Shown: positions 33,432 through 40,898 of the stretch, one piece after another | Layout of the letters: every line of letters begins with the position of its first letter | Numbering within the stretch: the first letter of the stretch is position 1 | Assembly (NCBI GenBank): GCA_949292185.1 | Contig: CASEYP010000002.1 | Location: forward strand, 1-46,141 | Direction: 5' to 3' | Source: an uncultured bacterium | GTDB lineage: Bacteria; Cyanobacteriota; Vampirovibrionia; Gastranaerophilales; Gastranaerophilaceae | Length of the DNA stretch: 46,141 nucleotides | Made by a program: the position numbers and the translations under genes | Notes under the pieces: model-generated | Told to the model about the DNA's origin: nothing | The model's database searches: none | What the model saw: only the letters and a program-made list of their open reading frames with translations

Positions 33432-33507
33432 GGCCTCGTAGCTCAGTAGGATAGAGCGGCGGTTTCCTAAACCGCGTCTTGCACGCGTTCGACTCGCGTC
33501 GGGGCCA
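33432..33507 (+). tRNA. tRNA-Arg (anticodon CCU)
   Basis: A 76-base cloverleaf: acceptor GGCCTCG with CGGGGCC (one G-U), D arm GCTC/GAGC with loop AGTAGGATA, anticodon stem GCGGT/ACCGC with loop TTCCTAA, T arm ACGCG/CGCGT with loop TTCGACT, and discriminator A. The anticodon is CCU, reading AGG. CCA is not encoded. The variable loop (7 bases) is slightly long. Confidence 0.93.
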
Positions 33508-33539
33508 AATTTGTTAAAATAATCTGCAAGGTGGTCTAT

Positions 33540-33830
33540 ATGGATAACAATGAACTTGAATTAAACGAAAAACCTCAAGCTCTAAATATCTTCAAAAAAG
33601 ATATTGGATTTATGTTAATCGGATTGATATTACTTATAGCTGGAATTATTATCGCAACTCCATTAACAAGTTTCACAATAGGACAATGGAATCTATATCA
33701 CACTATAGATACAGACAACATTATTGGACTTGCTTTATTATCAATAATGCCATTATTAGGCCTATTATGCCTGGGGTATGAAATTATACGCAAGAAAACT
33801 TCTAATAAAAATTTAAATGAAGAAGAATAA
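33540..33830 (+). CDS. Small two-helix membrane protein
   Basis: A 96-residue hypothetical protein. An acidic/basic head (MDNNELELNEKPQALNIFKK) is followed by two hydrophobic helices (about residues 24-45 and 64-84) and a Lys/Asn/Glu-rich tail. I recognise no family. The ATG at 33540 is preferred over the in-frame GTG at 33531, because AAGGTGG sits 5 bases before it. It lies 32 bases after tRNA-Arg(CCU), so it may be read from the tRNA promoter. Confidence 0.6.
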   Translation: MDNNELELNEKPQALNIFKKDIGFMLIGLILLIAGIIIATPLTSFTIGQWNLYHTIDTDNIIGLALLSIMPLLGLLCLGYEIIRKKTSNKNLNEEE

Positions 33831-33885
33831 ATATTAAAATTTCGTAACAATTACTCAGAAAAAGGCAATTCTCAAAAATATATAA

Positions 33886-33914
33886 CCTTTATATCTATAC
33901 AGGGGATATAAAGG
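33886..33914 (+). promoter_or_regulatory. Hairpin that covers the ribosome site of the CHAP gene
   Basis: CCTTTATATC (33886-33895) pairs perfectly with GATATAAAGG (33905-33914) over a 9-base loop. The right arm takes in the first part of the AAGGGG Shine-Dalgarno (33911-33916) of the gene starting at 33923, so folding would lower its translation. Confidence 0.5.
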
Positions 33915-33922
33915 GGAAAGAT

Positions 33923-34615
33923 ATGACAGTTTCAGTTCCAACAGTAAGACCAATAAACATGAGCGGATTTACATATAATCCGCAAATGGCCAACTTTGGA
34001 AATCCATTTTCAGGAGTGCAAGAATATACACAATTCTTACTAAAATTTGCTTCTGCAACTCCAACATACTCTTATAATACAATGCCATTTTTATTTAACA
34101 CCCTAAAATTTAATTCTGGAAACAATGGTTTTTCTAATAAATCAACAAGATTAAATGGCGGATTTGGAGAAAACATCTTATCTACAGCTTACAAATACAA
34201 AGGTTATAATGAAAGCAATGGATCTTATAAATTGTTTACGAATGGAAGAAAAGAAGCTTGGTGCGCAGACTTTGTATCTTATGTAGTAAAAGAAGCAGCT
34301 CAAAATAGTGGCAAATCTATTCCATCAGGATTTGGGTCTGCATCAGTTGAAGAATTACGCCAATGGGGTAAATCAAACAATTGCTACTTACAAACATCAA
34401 ACTCAAGTAACAAAGAAAGCTTAATCAAAAATAATGTAAAACGTGGAGACGTTATAATCTTTAAAGAAAATGGAAGATCTCACACCGGTATAGTTGCAGG
34501 TATCGACTCTAATGGAAAAATAAGAACCATAGAAGGAAATACTTCTGATAAAGTTGCTGAAAGAACATATTCTATAAATGATAGTTCTATATCAGGTTTC
34601 ATTCAACTAGCATAA
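33923..34615 (+). CDS. CHAP-domain amidase/endopeptidase-like protein without signal peptide
   Basis: A 230-residue protein. The N-terminal 80 residues are polar and aromatic, carry NPFSGVQEY (F-x-G at 29-31), and contain no Sec signal. From about residue 90 a CHAP fold follows: ILSTAYKYKGY, the nucleophile Cys in WCADFVSYVV, RGDVIIFKENGRSHTGIVAG with the catalytic His, and TIEGNTSDKVAERTY with the polarising Asn/Glu. CHAP enzymes cut peptidoglycan amide bonds or act as peptidases and amidases. Lack of a signal suggests another export route, a lysis-type release or an intracellular use. The gene is flanked by two tRNA-Arg genes and ends 2 bases from the converging tRNA-Arg(CCG). Confidence 0.85.
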   Translation: MTVSVPTVRPINMSGFTYNPQMANFGNPFSGVQEYTQFLLKFASATPTYSYNTMPFLFNTLKFNSGNNGFSNKSTRLNGGFGENILSTAYKYKGYNESNGSYKLFTNGRKEAWCADFVSYVVKEAAQNSGKSIPSGFGSASVEELRQWGKSNNCYLQTSNSSNKESLIKNNVKRGDVIIFKENGRSHTGIVAGIDSNGKIRTIEGNTSDKVAERTYSINDSSISGFIQLA

Positions 34616-34617
34616 AA

Positions 34618-34691
34618 CGTGCCCGGGGGGAATCAAACCCCCGACCTTGAGCTTCGGAAACTCACGCTCTATTCTCCTGAGCTACGGACAC
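34618..34691 (-). tRNA. tRNA-Arg (anticodon CCG) with unusual D/T loop pair
   Basis: A 74-base cloverleaf on the minus strand: acceptor GTGTCCG/CGGGCAC, D stem GCTC/GAGC with loop AGGAGAATA, anticodon stem TGAGT/GCTCA with loop TTCCGAA (anticodon CCG), variable loop AGGTC, T stem GGGGG/CCCCC with loop TTTGATT, and discriminator G. Position 19 is A instead of G and position 56 is U instead of C, so the normally invariant G19-C56 elbow pair is replaced by A19-U56. CCA is not encoded. It lies 21 bases downstream of the lemA terminator, with no clear promoter of its own. Confidence 0.85.
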
Positions 34692-34711
34692 AAATTAAAA
34701 CTAATAATAAA

Positions 34712-34740
34712 AAAGAGGCAGATACAAAATCTGCCTCTTT
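34712..34740 (-). terminator. Terminator of the lemA operon
   Basis: A perfect 12-bp stem (34729-34740 with 34712-34723) with a 5-base loop; the minus strand continues into a T-run through 34711-34706. Confidence 0.9.
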
Positions 34741-34761
34741 ATTATAACATAAATATTTATC

Positions 34762-35370
34762 CTATTTCTTGAAAAAGTCAGCCGCATTTACTCTTTGTCT
34801 TGCAGCTTCACTAGCTTCATAGAATGGATATGGTCTAATTCCAATCATTGCAGCAACCATTGAACTTGGGAAGATTTCAACTGCATTATTTAAATCATTA
34901 ACAGCACTGTTATAAAATCTTCTTGCCGCTGCAATATGTTCCTCAACTTCAGAATAAGTTTGCATAGCTTGGATCATTGTTTGATCAGATTTTAGTTGTG
35001 GATAATTTTCTACATTAACCATTAATTGACCCATTTTAGATACGATTTGATTATCCAAATTCATTTTCTGACCAATAGTATTGGCATCAGATCTAATAGC
35101 AGCAGCCTGAGTTCTTAACTTTGTAATATCCTCCATCAAGCCTCTTTCGTGCTCCATAAATTTATTAGCAATAGTAAGAATATTCGGAATTAAATCATAT
35201 CTTTTATTTAATTGAACATCAATTCCACCCATAGCTTCTTTAACTTTGTTCTTTTTCTGAATAAGTTGTACATAAAGACTATACAAAGCCAAAAGAATTA
35301 CAACAACAACTACTGCTATAATAGCCATTAACATTAACATTGCAAAAACCCTTTCATTCATATACCACAT
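34762..35370 (-). CDS. lemA: LemA family protein
   Basis: A 202-residue membrane-anchored protein with an N-terminal helix (about residues 9-33), then QKKNKVKEAMGGIDVQLNKRYDLIPNIL and NKFMEHERGLMEDITKLR. The long helical hairpin and the C-terminal FYNSAVNDLNNAVEIFPSS are the LemA signature. The family's biochemical role is unknown. It is often found with membrane or stress proteins, and DUF3137 proteins are recurrent neighbours, as here (57 bases away). GAGG lies 9 bases before the first ATG. Confidence 0.92.
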   Translation of the reverse strand: MWYMNERVFAMLMLMAIIAVVVVVILLALYSLYVQLIQKKNKVKEAMGGIDVQLNKRYDLIPNILTIANKFMEHERGLMEDITKLRTQAAAIRSDANTIGQKMNLDNQIVSKMGQLMVNVENYPQLKSDQTMIQAMQTYSEVEEHIAAARRFYNSAVNDLNNAVEIFPSSMVAAMIGIRPYPFYEASEAARQRVNAADFFKK

Positions 35371-35427
35371 AAATAAACGCCTCGTCTTTTAGTTTACAAA
35401 AACAATTATACCATATTTATTAGACCT

Positions 35428-36648
35428 TTACAAGCCCAACTTCTTATCTAGCTTAAAGTGATCTACCAACTGAAGTATTGAAACTATTTCATTAAACAAT
35501 TCTTCAAACTGCTCTTTATTTGCCAAAGGTTTTGTTAAACTACACAAAGCAAACAAATCCTTAGAACAATATGGAGCTATATAAACAGCATCATTACAGA
35601 AAGAACAAAAAGCATCACGAGCAAAAAAAGCCATAGAAATATCTTTAAAACGCTGTATAAAAGCTGTAGTTAAAAGGTATCTTGATTCAATTTGATCAGT
35701 AGAATACACAACATAATCTTTGCAGAATTCTGTATCTTCAAGCTTAACCTCATCTAACTTTGCCTTTTTTAAATCTCTAACATCACTATTGAGATATTTT
35801 GGTCTAACTACAGTCATACCCTCAAAATTTTTATTCATTTTTATACGAATAACAACGCCCTTAAATAAAGTTTTTTTAGATCTACCGCTACCTATAGTAT
35901 ACTCACATTCTGATATAGCAATAGGAACTTTTCTGTACTCTCCGGAAAAGCAATCGTCAAAACTTGCAGCAGCTCTGTCAACATTTGCAAAAAGCATTGT
36001 CTTTTTAATTTCCTGATGCCCGACAAGAGGGTTTTCTAACCATTTAAACCCATGCATAGCCTTCATCAAAGTTGGCATAATTAGTCGTTTTATTTTCTTT
36101 TCAAAAGACTTTTTAATAAACATCCAAAAACCAAAAGCTCCACCAAAGCCCACAACTAAACTATCACCTGCAGCTCGACCTTCTAAATTCATAAATAAGA
36201 CAAGACCTATAATAACACATATAGTAGAACCAATTAGCGCCCACATAAGGCGAGTTTTACGTTCTTTTTCATAAGCATTTAATATTGGCATTACATCTTT
36301 TTCTAAACGCAATTGATAATCTTTTCTAAACTGTTTTATTGAATATTCATCTTCAACAGGCTTTGAATTATTAGCCTGCATCTGAAGTGAATCTTGAATT
36401 TGATCTTGAGGCTGTGGTTGTTGAACAGGAGCTGAGTCTTGTATAGGAGTAACTTTAGATGAAGCCTGCGCATCTACAGCATCGCCATCTGAAAGATTTA
36501 TATCAACAGGTAAATCACTACCCGCACTAGCATCATCAGGAATAACATTAGGAGTCACTATAGGCTCTTGAGGTGGTACAGGATTTAAAGGTTTAATATT
36601 TACATTAAAAGTATTTCCACCATTACCATCTAAGCTAGGAATTGTCAT
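35428..36648 (-). CDS. DUF3137 family membrane protein
   Basis: A 406-residue protein. The first 110 residues are a Pro/Gln/Asp-rich disordered tail. Residues about 130-185 hold two hydrophobic helices, followed by a cytoplasmic domain with the DUF3137 features YKDYVVYSTDQIESRYLLT-type (given as CKDYVVYSTDQIE and SRYLLTTAFIQRF) and a C-terminal FKLDKKLGL. Function is unknown. It lies between lemA and the nitroreductase, the common LemA-DUF3137 pairing suggesting a shared membrane complex. A decayed relative is at 32640-33377. GGAGG is 5 bases before the ATG. Confidence 0.87.
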   Translation of the reverse strand: MTIPSLDGNGGNTFNVNIKPLNPVPPQEPIVTPNVIPDDASAGSDLPVDINLSDGDAVDAQASSKVTPIQDSAPVQQPQPQDQIQDSLQMQANNSKPVEDEYSIKQFRKDYQLRLEKDVMPILNAYEKERKTRLMWALIGSTICVIIGLVLFMNLEGRAAGDSLVVGFGGAFGFWMFIKKSFEKKIKRLIMPTLMKAMHGFKWLENPLVGHQEIKKTMLFANVDRAAASFDDCFSGEYRKVPIAISECEYTIGSGRSKKTLFKGVVIRIKMNKNFEGMTVVRPKYLNSDVRDLKKAKLDEVKLEDTEFCKDYVVYSTDQIESRYLLTTAFIQRFKDISMAFFARDAFCSFCNDAVYIAPYCSKDLFALCSLTKPLANKEQFEELFNEIVSILQLVDHFKLDKKLGL

Positions 36649-36677
36649 ATAACCTCCAAATATTCTTACATTGAAAA

Positions 36678-37316
36678 CTACAATGCCTCATAATAAACAA
36701 CATCATCAAAAGATTTGCGAAGTTTCTTAGCTTCAGAAGGGTTTTCTTCATAACCCAATGTTAACAAGTCAACCAACACTTGATTATTATTCAAACCCAA
36801 TTTATCTTTGACTTTTTGAGCTAAACCATCATCTTTTTTGGTTAATTCATTTGCAAAAGCACCAACAACACAAGCGCCTAAACCCAGTTCCTGAGCCTCT
36901 AAAGTCATATAAGCTACCGCATAAGTAACTTGTTCAACACTTCTTAGCAATAATTCATACTCACCCATATTAGCAGGATTATACAAAGCAGAACTTAGCA
37001 TAAAATCTCGAGTTTTTTCATCCAGACCTCTTTGTTCCAAAACTTTTCCAAACTTAGTCTTGCTCCAATCGTCCATGTCAGCAACACAACATATTACAAC
37101 CGGAGCATTTTTAACTTGCTGCTGACCCCCTGCGGACTCTGATAATAAATCTTTAGTATCTTGAGATTTTACAACAATGAATTTCCAAGACTGAACATTT
37201 ACCCAAGATGGAGCAAATCTCCCTGCATCTAAGATTTTATTTAATACGCTAGCTTCTACAGGTTTTTCACTATATTTACGAACACTTTTTCTTGATAATA
37301 TCGCATTCATAACCAT
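36678..37316 (-). CDS. Nitroreductase family flavoprotein
   Basis: A 212-residue FMN-dependent NAD(P)H oxidoreductase. Family signs are MNAILSRKSVRKYSEKPVEA with the FMN-phosphate Arg residues, AGRFAPSWVNVQSWKFIVV, and the C-terminal LGLGACVVGAF and LLTLGYEENP. Started at 37316 because GGAGG lies 8 bases upstream; the earlier ATG would overlap the stop of the LCP gene. The physiological substrate is unknown for most members (quinones, flavins, nitroaromatics). It sits 14 bases after the LCP gene, in a probable four-gene operon. Confidence 0.9.
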   Translation of the reverse strand: MVMNAILSRKSVRKYSEKPVEASVLNKILDAGRFAPSWVNVQSWKFIVVKSQDTKDLLSESAGGQQQVKNAPVVICCVADMDDWSKTKFGKVLEQRGLDEKTRDFMLSSALYNPANMGEYELLLRSVEQVTYAVAYMTLEAQELGLGACVVGAFANELTKKDDGLAQKVKDKLGLNNNQVLVDLLTLGYEENPSEAKKLRKSFDDVVYYEAL

Positions 37317-37330
37317 AAGAGATACCTCCA

Positions 37331-38704
37331 TTATTTGTTATCAGCCGCTACAACAACTGTAAAGTCTGTATTTGCACACATAAATGTTGACGGATCATAT
37401 ACGAATTGTCTTGATTTAACTTCTGGAACTTTTTTCTTCAATTCTGCATAATAATCAGTTGTTACATAATCAGAATGAGCAATAAATTGAGAATGAACTG
37501 ATTTTAAAGTACCTGAACATTTAACTTCAATTCCGGCAGCTTCAAGTGCAGACTTCAAAGCTCTTGCTTCATCCAAGTTATCAGGAGAACTCATTATACT
37601 TGCAGTATAAGTTTCTTTAACCCCTTCAGGTTTTTGACGATATATAAGCCTATTCACAACATTTTGAGTTTTTTCAGGATCTAAAATCCAATAACTAATA
37701 TAACCATGTTTGTTAGGAGCTCCCGGTAACATTGCAATTTCAATATTATCCATATCAAAACTTTTTGCTAAAGCTGCATACTGACTCATTTCATATACAG
37801 ACATGTTAGTTTTTACATATTTACTTGCAACAGATATAATTTCAGGGATTTTAACAATAGTTTCAGGTTTTTGAAGATCTGCTAACAATCCTCTCAAGAA
37901 CCATTGTTGACGTTGAGTTCTACCAATATCACCCAAAGCATCATGTCTAAATCTTAAATACTCAACAGCATCTTTTTCTGTTAAATGGTGTTTTCCTTTT
38001 GTGAAATTAATATGTAAATGACCTGCATTATCATTATAATGCATATTTTTTTCAACATAAATATCAACACCGCCTAAAGCCTTTACAATTTCTCTAACAG
38101 CTTCATCATGGAACATTATATATTTATCTACATGAACACCCAAAGTATCTTCTATAGTTTGAATTGTCATATCTACTCCACCAATAGCGTGGGCAGCGTT
38201 AATTTTTTGAATACCCATACCCTTTGGCAGATAAACTTTACTATCTCTAGGTATTGAAATAGCATTCACAGTTTTTGTTCTAGGATCTATATTTAATAAT
38301 ATAATTGTATCAGTACGAGTTCCAACCCATAAGTCAGAATCTGCACCATTTGAATCGACACCCAACAACAAAATATTTTGGCGTTTTAAACCAAATGGTA
38401 GGGCAAATTCAGGTGTTTGCTTAGAATTGTTATTTAATGAAAGTTTATTTAATAAATTTGAAATAAATGAGTTTTCACCTAATTTACCATTTAAAAATCC
38501 ATCCTGATTGGCAAACAATAATATCGCAAATATTGCGGTAAAAAATATTATTATCATAATTGTCAAAGTTTTTCTAAATGAAGAACCTTCACGTTTTCGG
38601 CTTTCTGCATAATTTTCAAATGGGTTATCTGCTGAACCGTTTGAATATCTTCTTGATCGTCTTGTTCCTCTGGTACTTGAACCTCTTTTATTTCTTTCAT
38701 TCAT
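37331..38704 (-). CDS. LytR-CpsA-Psr (LCP) family glycopolymer transferase
   Basis: About 457 residues. An Arg/Ser-rich cytoplasmic tail and one membrane helix (about residues 45-65) precede the LCP domain: NILLLGVDSNG, RTDTIILLNIDPRTK, ISIPRDSKVYLPKG, KINAAHAIGGVDM, VDKYIMFHDEAVREIVKALG, and LRFRHDALGDIGRTQRQQ with the lipid-phosphate-binding Arg. A LytR_C domain follows (ASIMSSPDNLDEARALKSAL onward). LCP enzymes move undecaprenyl-linked polymers onto peptidoglycan or other surface acceptors and also occur in cyanobacteria. The start is uncertain between 38713 and 38704; the latter has GAG 11 bases upstream. Confidence 0.9.
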   Translation of the reverse strand: MNERNKRGSSTRGTRRSRRYSNGSADNPFENYAESRKREGSSFRKTLTIMIIIFFTAIFAILLFANQDGFLNGKLGENSFISNLLNKLSLNNNSKQTPEFALPFGLKRQNILLLGVDSNGADSDLWVGTRTDTIILLNIDPRTKTVNAISIPRDSKVYLPKGMGIQKINAAHAIGGVDMTIQTIEDTLGVHVDKYIMFHDEAVREIVKALGGVDIYVEKNMHYNDNAGHLHINFTKGKHHLTEKDAVEYLRFRHDALGDIGRTQRQQWFLRGLLADLQKPETIVKIPEIISVASKYVKTNMSVYEMSQYAALAKSFDMDNIEIAMLPGAPNKHGYISYWILDPEKTQNVVNRLIYRQKPEGVKETYTASIMSSPDNLDEARALKSALEAAGIEVKCSGTLKSVHSQFIAHSDYVTTDYYAELKKKVPEVKSRQFVYDPSTFMCANTDFTVVVAADNK

Positions 38705-38713
38705 ATCTAACAT

Positions 38714-39101
38714 TTCTCGAATTTATCTTTCTCTACCTCTACAATAAAATATATTCTATAATAAACATTTTCCAAAAATATACTATAAAATACGTATTTC
38801 TATGTTCAAATTATATATAATAAATATCTAATCGAACTATAATCAAACATTACAATTATAAATTATGAACGAAAATAACAAACGATATCCATATCTTAAT
38901 AAAAATTTACAAAAATTTTATAAAAATTTTTATTTAAAAATCTATAAAATTAATAAAAATTTTGCAAATTTTAGGTGTAAATTTGACAATTTTGAATAAA
39001 ATTTATTTAAATAATCCTTATTTTTATAAAATTATACAAAAAGACATCTTTACATAAACTTTACATCTTGAGGTTGATGCGCAATTTTTTTTATTCAGGA
39101 C
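38714..39101. other. AT-rich divergent intergenic region with phased A/T tracts
   Basis: No reading frame of note in the 455-base gap between the LCP gene and the plus-strand paralog pair. From 38901 to 39004 tracts of AAAATTT type recur with starts near 38901, 38911, 38922, 38936, 38946, 38954, 38966, 38979, 38988 and 38998, close to one helical turn apart, so the DNA should be intrinsically curved. Confidence 0.6.
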
Positions 39102-39130
39102 TTTTCAATAACATGTGCTTTGGTTATAAT
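39102..39130 (+). promoter_or_regulatory. Promoter of the tandem paralog pair
   Basis: TTTTCA (39102-39107), a 17-base spacer and a perfect TATAAT (39125-39130). The predicted start near 39137 gives a leader of about 32 bases that has no Shine-Dalgarno. Confidence 0.6.
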
Positions 39131-39168
39131 AAAACCATATTCGGCAAAAGATAAAAATAAATAATATT

Positions 39169-40872
39169 ATGATTAGTAAAGTTGAATTAGGTAGTGTAAA
39201 TAGCAAAAATAGAACCCCGAATAAATATGTCAGTGAACAAAATAAGGGTCAAACCAGTTTCCAAGGTTTAGGTGCTTTGGCTTTAAAAGGCATTCAAAAA
39301 TGTGAAGAAAAGCCAATGATTAATGTTGCAGTTTTAGATTTATCAACAGCAATATTACCAAGAACCTTTTTTGAAACATTTATAGGTTCAAAACAAAAAG
39401 ACGAAAACGGGAACGAAACACATAAAAGAAAATTAAATCTACTTGGAGGTTTTGAAGCCTTCAGACGTGAATTTTCAGGATTATTAATTAACTGTTTAAT
39501 CCCAAGCTTTGTTGTAATCGGTGCAGCCAAAATCTTAAACAGACCGATTATGCAAAACTTTAAAGCTTCTAACTTAACAACAAGCTGGGCAAACGGAGAC
39601 ACCTTAAATCACGTAGAAAAATATTTCCAAAACGCAACAGGAAACACAAAAGAAGAAAGAATTTATAACACTTTAAGATCAATGTTTGACAACCTTGAAG
39701 GTGTAAATGGCGATATCAAAAAAGATGGTTTAAAACAATTTAAAAACATCTTGGCTAATGATGCTGATTATGATAAAGCCCTAAAAGAAATGGCTCAAGA
39801 GATCTTAAAAGATAAACCTGAAAAGCATTTTTCATCAAAACTATACAATTTAATGGTTAGCAAAACAGGTATTTCTGAAAACATCAGATTTATAACAGAA
39901 AAGAATGATGGAAAATTCTTCTCAAGTAACTTAAGTCACCTTTGTGAAAGTGCCGGAGATATTCTCTATGGAGCAGTAAAAGAAGGTATTATAACTGATC
40001 AAATGACAAAAGAATCATTTGATACTTTATCAAAATACGTTGCAAAAGCTAAAAAATTGGTAAATGCAAAGAGCCTTGCAGGTCTTGGAGTTATTATACC
40101 GTTAGCCATTACAGCTCAACCTATTAACAGATGGATTACTCATAAACTTTCAGGCAGAAAAGGTGCACCAATATACAATGATGACCAAGAAAGAATTCTT
40201 TCTCCTGAAGAAAAGAAAAAATTAACAGCTCAAAAATTCATAGCAGTTCCACTAATGTGGGGAGTTGCAGGCTTATCAATGTTAATGGATAGACCAAGTT
40301 TGAAAATGTTCCAATTTAAAAACATTTTCCCTACAATGGACCAAGCAAGAATTATTTCAGCCGCAACATTTTCTAGCAGACTAGCAGCAGCTGAAGATTC
40401 AAACGAATTACGAGAAAATACAATTCGAGATATCGCAACATTCTCAAGTTTCTATTTCTTAGGTGATTATGCTGCTAAAGCTATTGCAACATTCCTTGAA
40501 AAACACAATAAAGACGGAATTGTATTAACTAATAAACTATATAGTAAAGAAGGGACAAGCGCTCTTCAAAAATTCTGGAATTGGGCTAAACATACTAAAA
40601 TGAAGTCTACAGATGAACTTGGTTCAATAGCTGATGCAGCTCTTAGAACAAAAGCTAAAAACTTAAGAGCTATATGTCAATTAGGAAACTTAGCATTCTC
40701 ACTATTATCTTTGGGAATCTTTATTCCAATATACACAAGAACCCAAGTTAATAAGAAAAAACAATTAGCTATGGAAGCTCAAAAAGCTAAGGCAAATCAA
40801 ACCCCATCTACCACATTTACTCAAAATATAATAAAAAATAATTCACAAACCTTTAAAAATTTTTATAACTAA
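39169..40872 (+). CDS. Hypothetical protein, tandem paralog A, with N-terminal TSFQG motif
   Basis: A 567-residue protein of unknown function. A polar tail leads to GQTSFQGLGAL (F-x-G at residues 31-33), then a folded region starting LDLSTAILPRTFFETF. Several moderately hydrophobic helices follow (around residues 110-125, 300-315, 360-375 and 515-535), enough for peripheral or multi-pass membrane association, but no Sec signal peptide. Blocks matching the next gene are LPRT, FRRE, ITAQPINRWIT, FSSRLAAAEDSNELRENTIRD and LSLGIFIP. The ATG has no clear ribosome site. The next gene begins 26 bases on, so the two form an operon. Confidence 0.8.
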   Translation: MISKVELGSVNSKNRTPNKYVSEQNKGQTSFQGLGALALKGIQKCEEKPMINVAVLDLSTAILPRTFFETFIGSKQKDENGNETHKRKLNLLGGFEAFRREFSGLLINCLIPSFVVIGAAKILNRPIMQNFKASNLTTSWANGDTLNHVEKYFQNATGNTKEERIYNTLRSMFDNLEGVNGDIKKDGLKQFKNILANDADYDKALKEMAQEILKDKPEKHFSSKLYNLMVSKTGISENIRFITEKNDGKFFSSNLSHLCESAGDILYGAVKEGIITDQMTKESFDTLSKYVAKAKKLVNAKSLAGLGVIIPLAITAQPINRWITHKLSGRKGAPIYNDDQERILSPEEKKKLTAQKFIAVPLMWGVAGLSMLMDRPSLKMFQFKNIFPTMDQARIISAATFSSRLAAAEDSNELRENTIRDIATFSSFYFLGDYAAKAIATFLEKHNKDGIVLTNKLYSKEGTSALQKFWNWAKHTKMKSTDELGSIADAALRTKAKNLRAICQLGNLAFSLLSLGIFIPIYTRTQVNKKKQLAMEAQKAKANQTPSTTFTQNIIKNNSQTFKNFYN

Positions 40873-40898
40873 TATACAATAAACCTTAAGGCAAAAAT

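Noticed and set aside
32489..34761. Genomic island or integrated element between pnp and lemA
   Set aside because: A pseudogene and two tRNA genes are suggestive, but there is no integrase, no direct repeat of a tRNA end and no transposase; the patch is only called accessory-looking.
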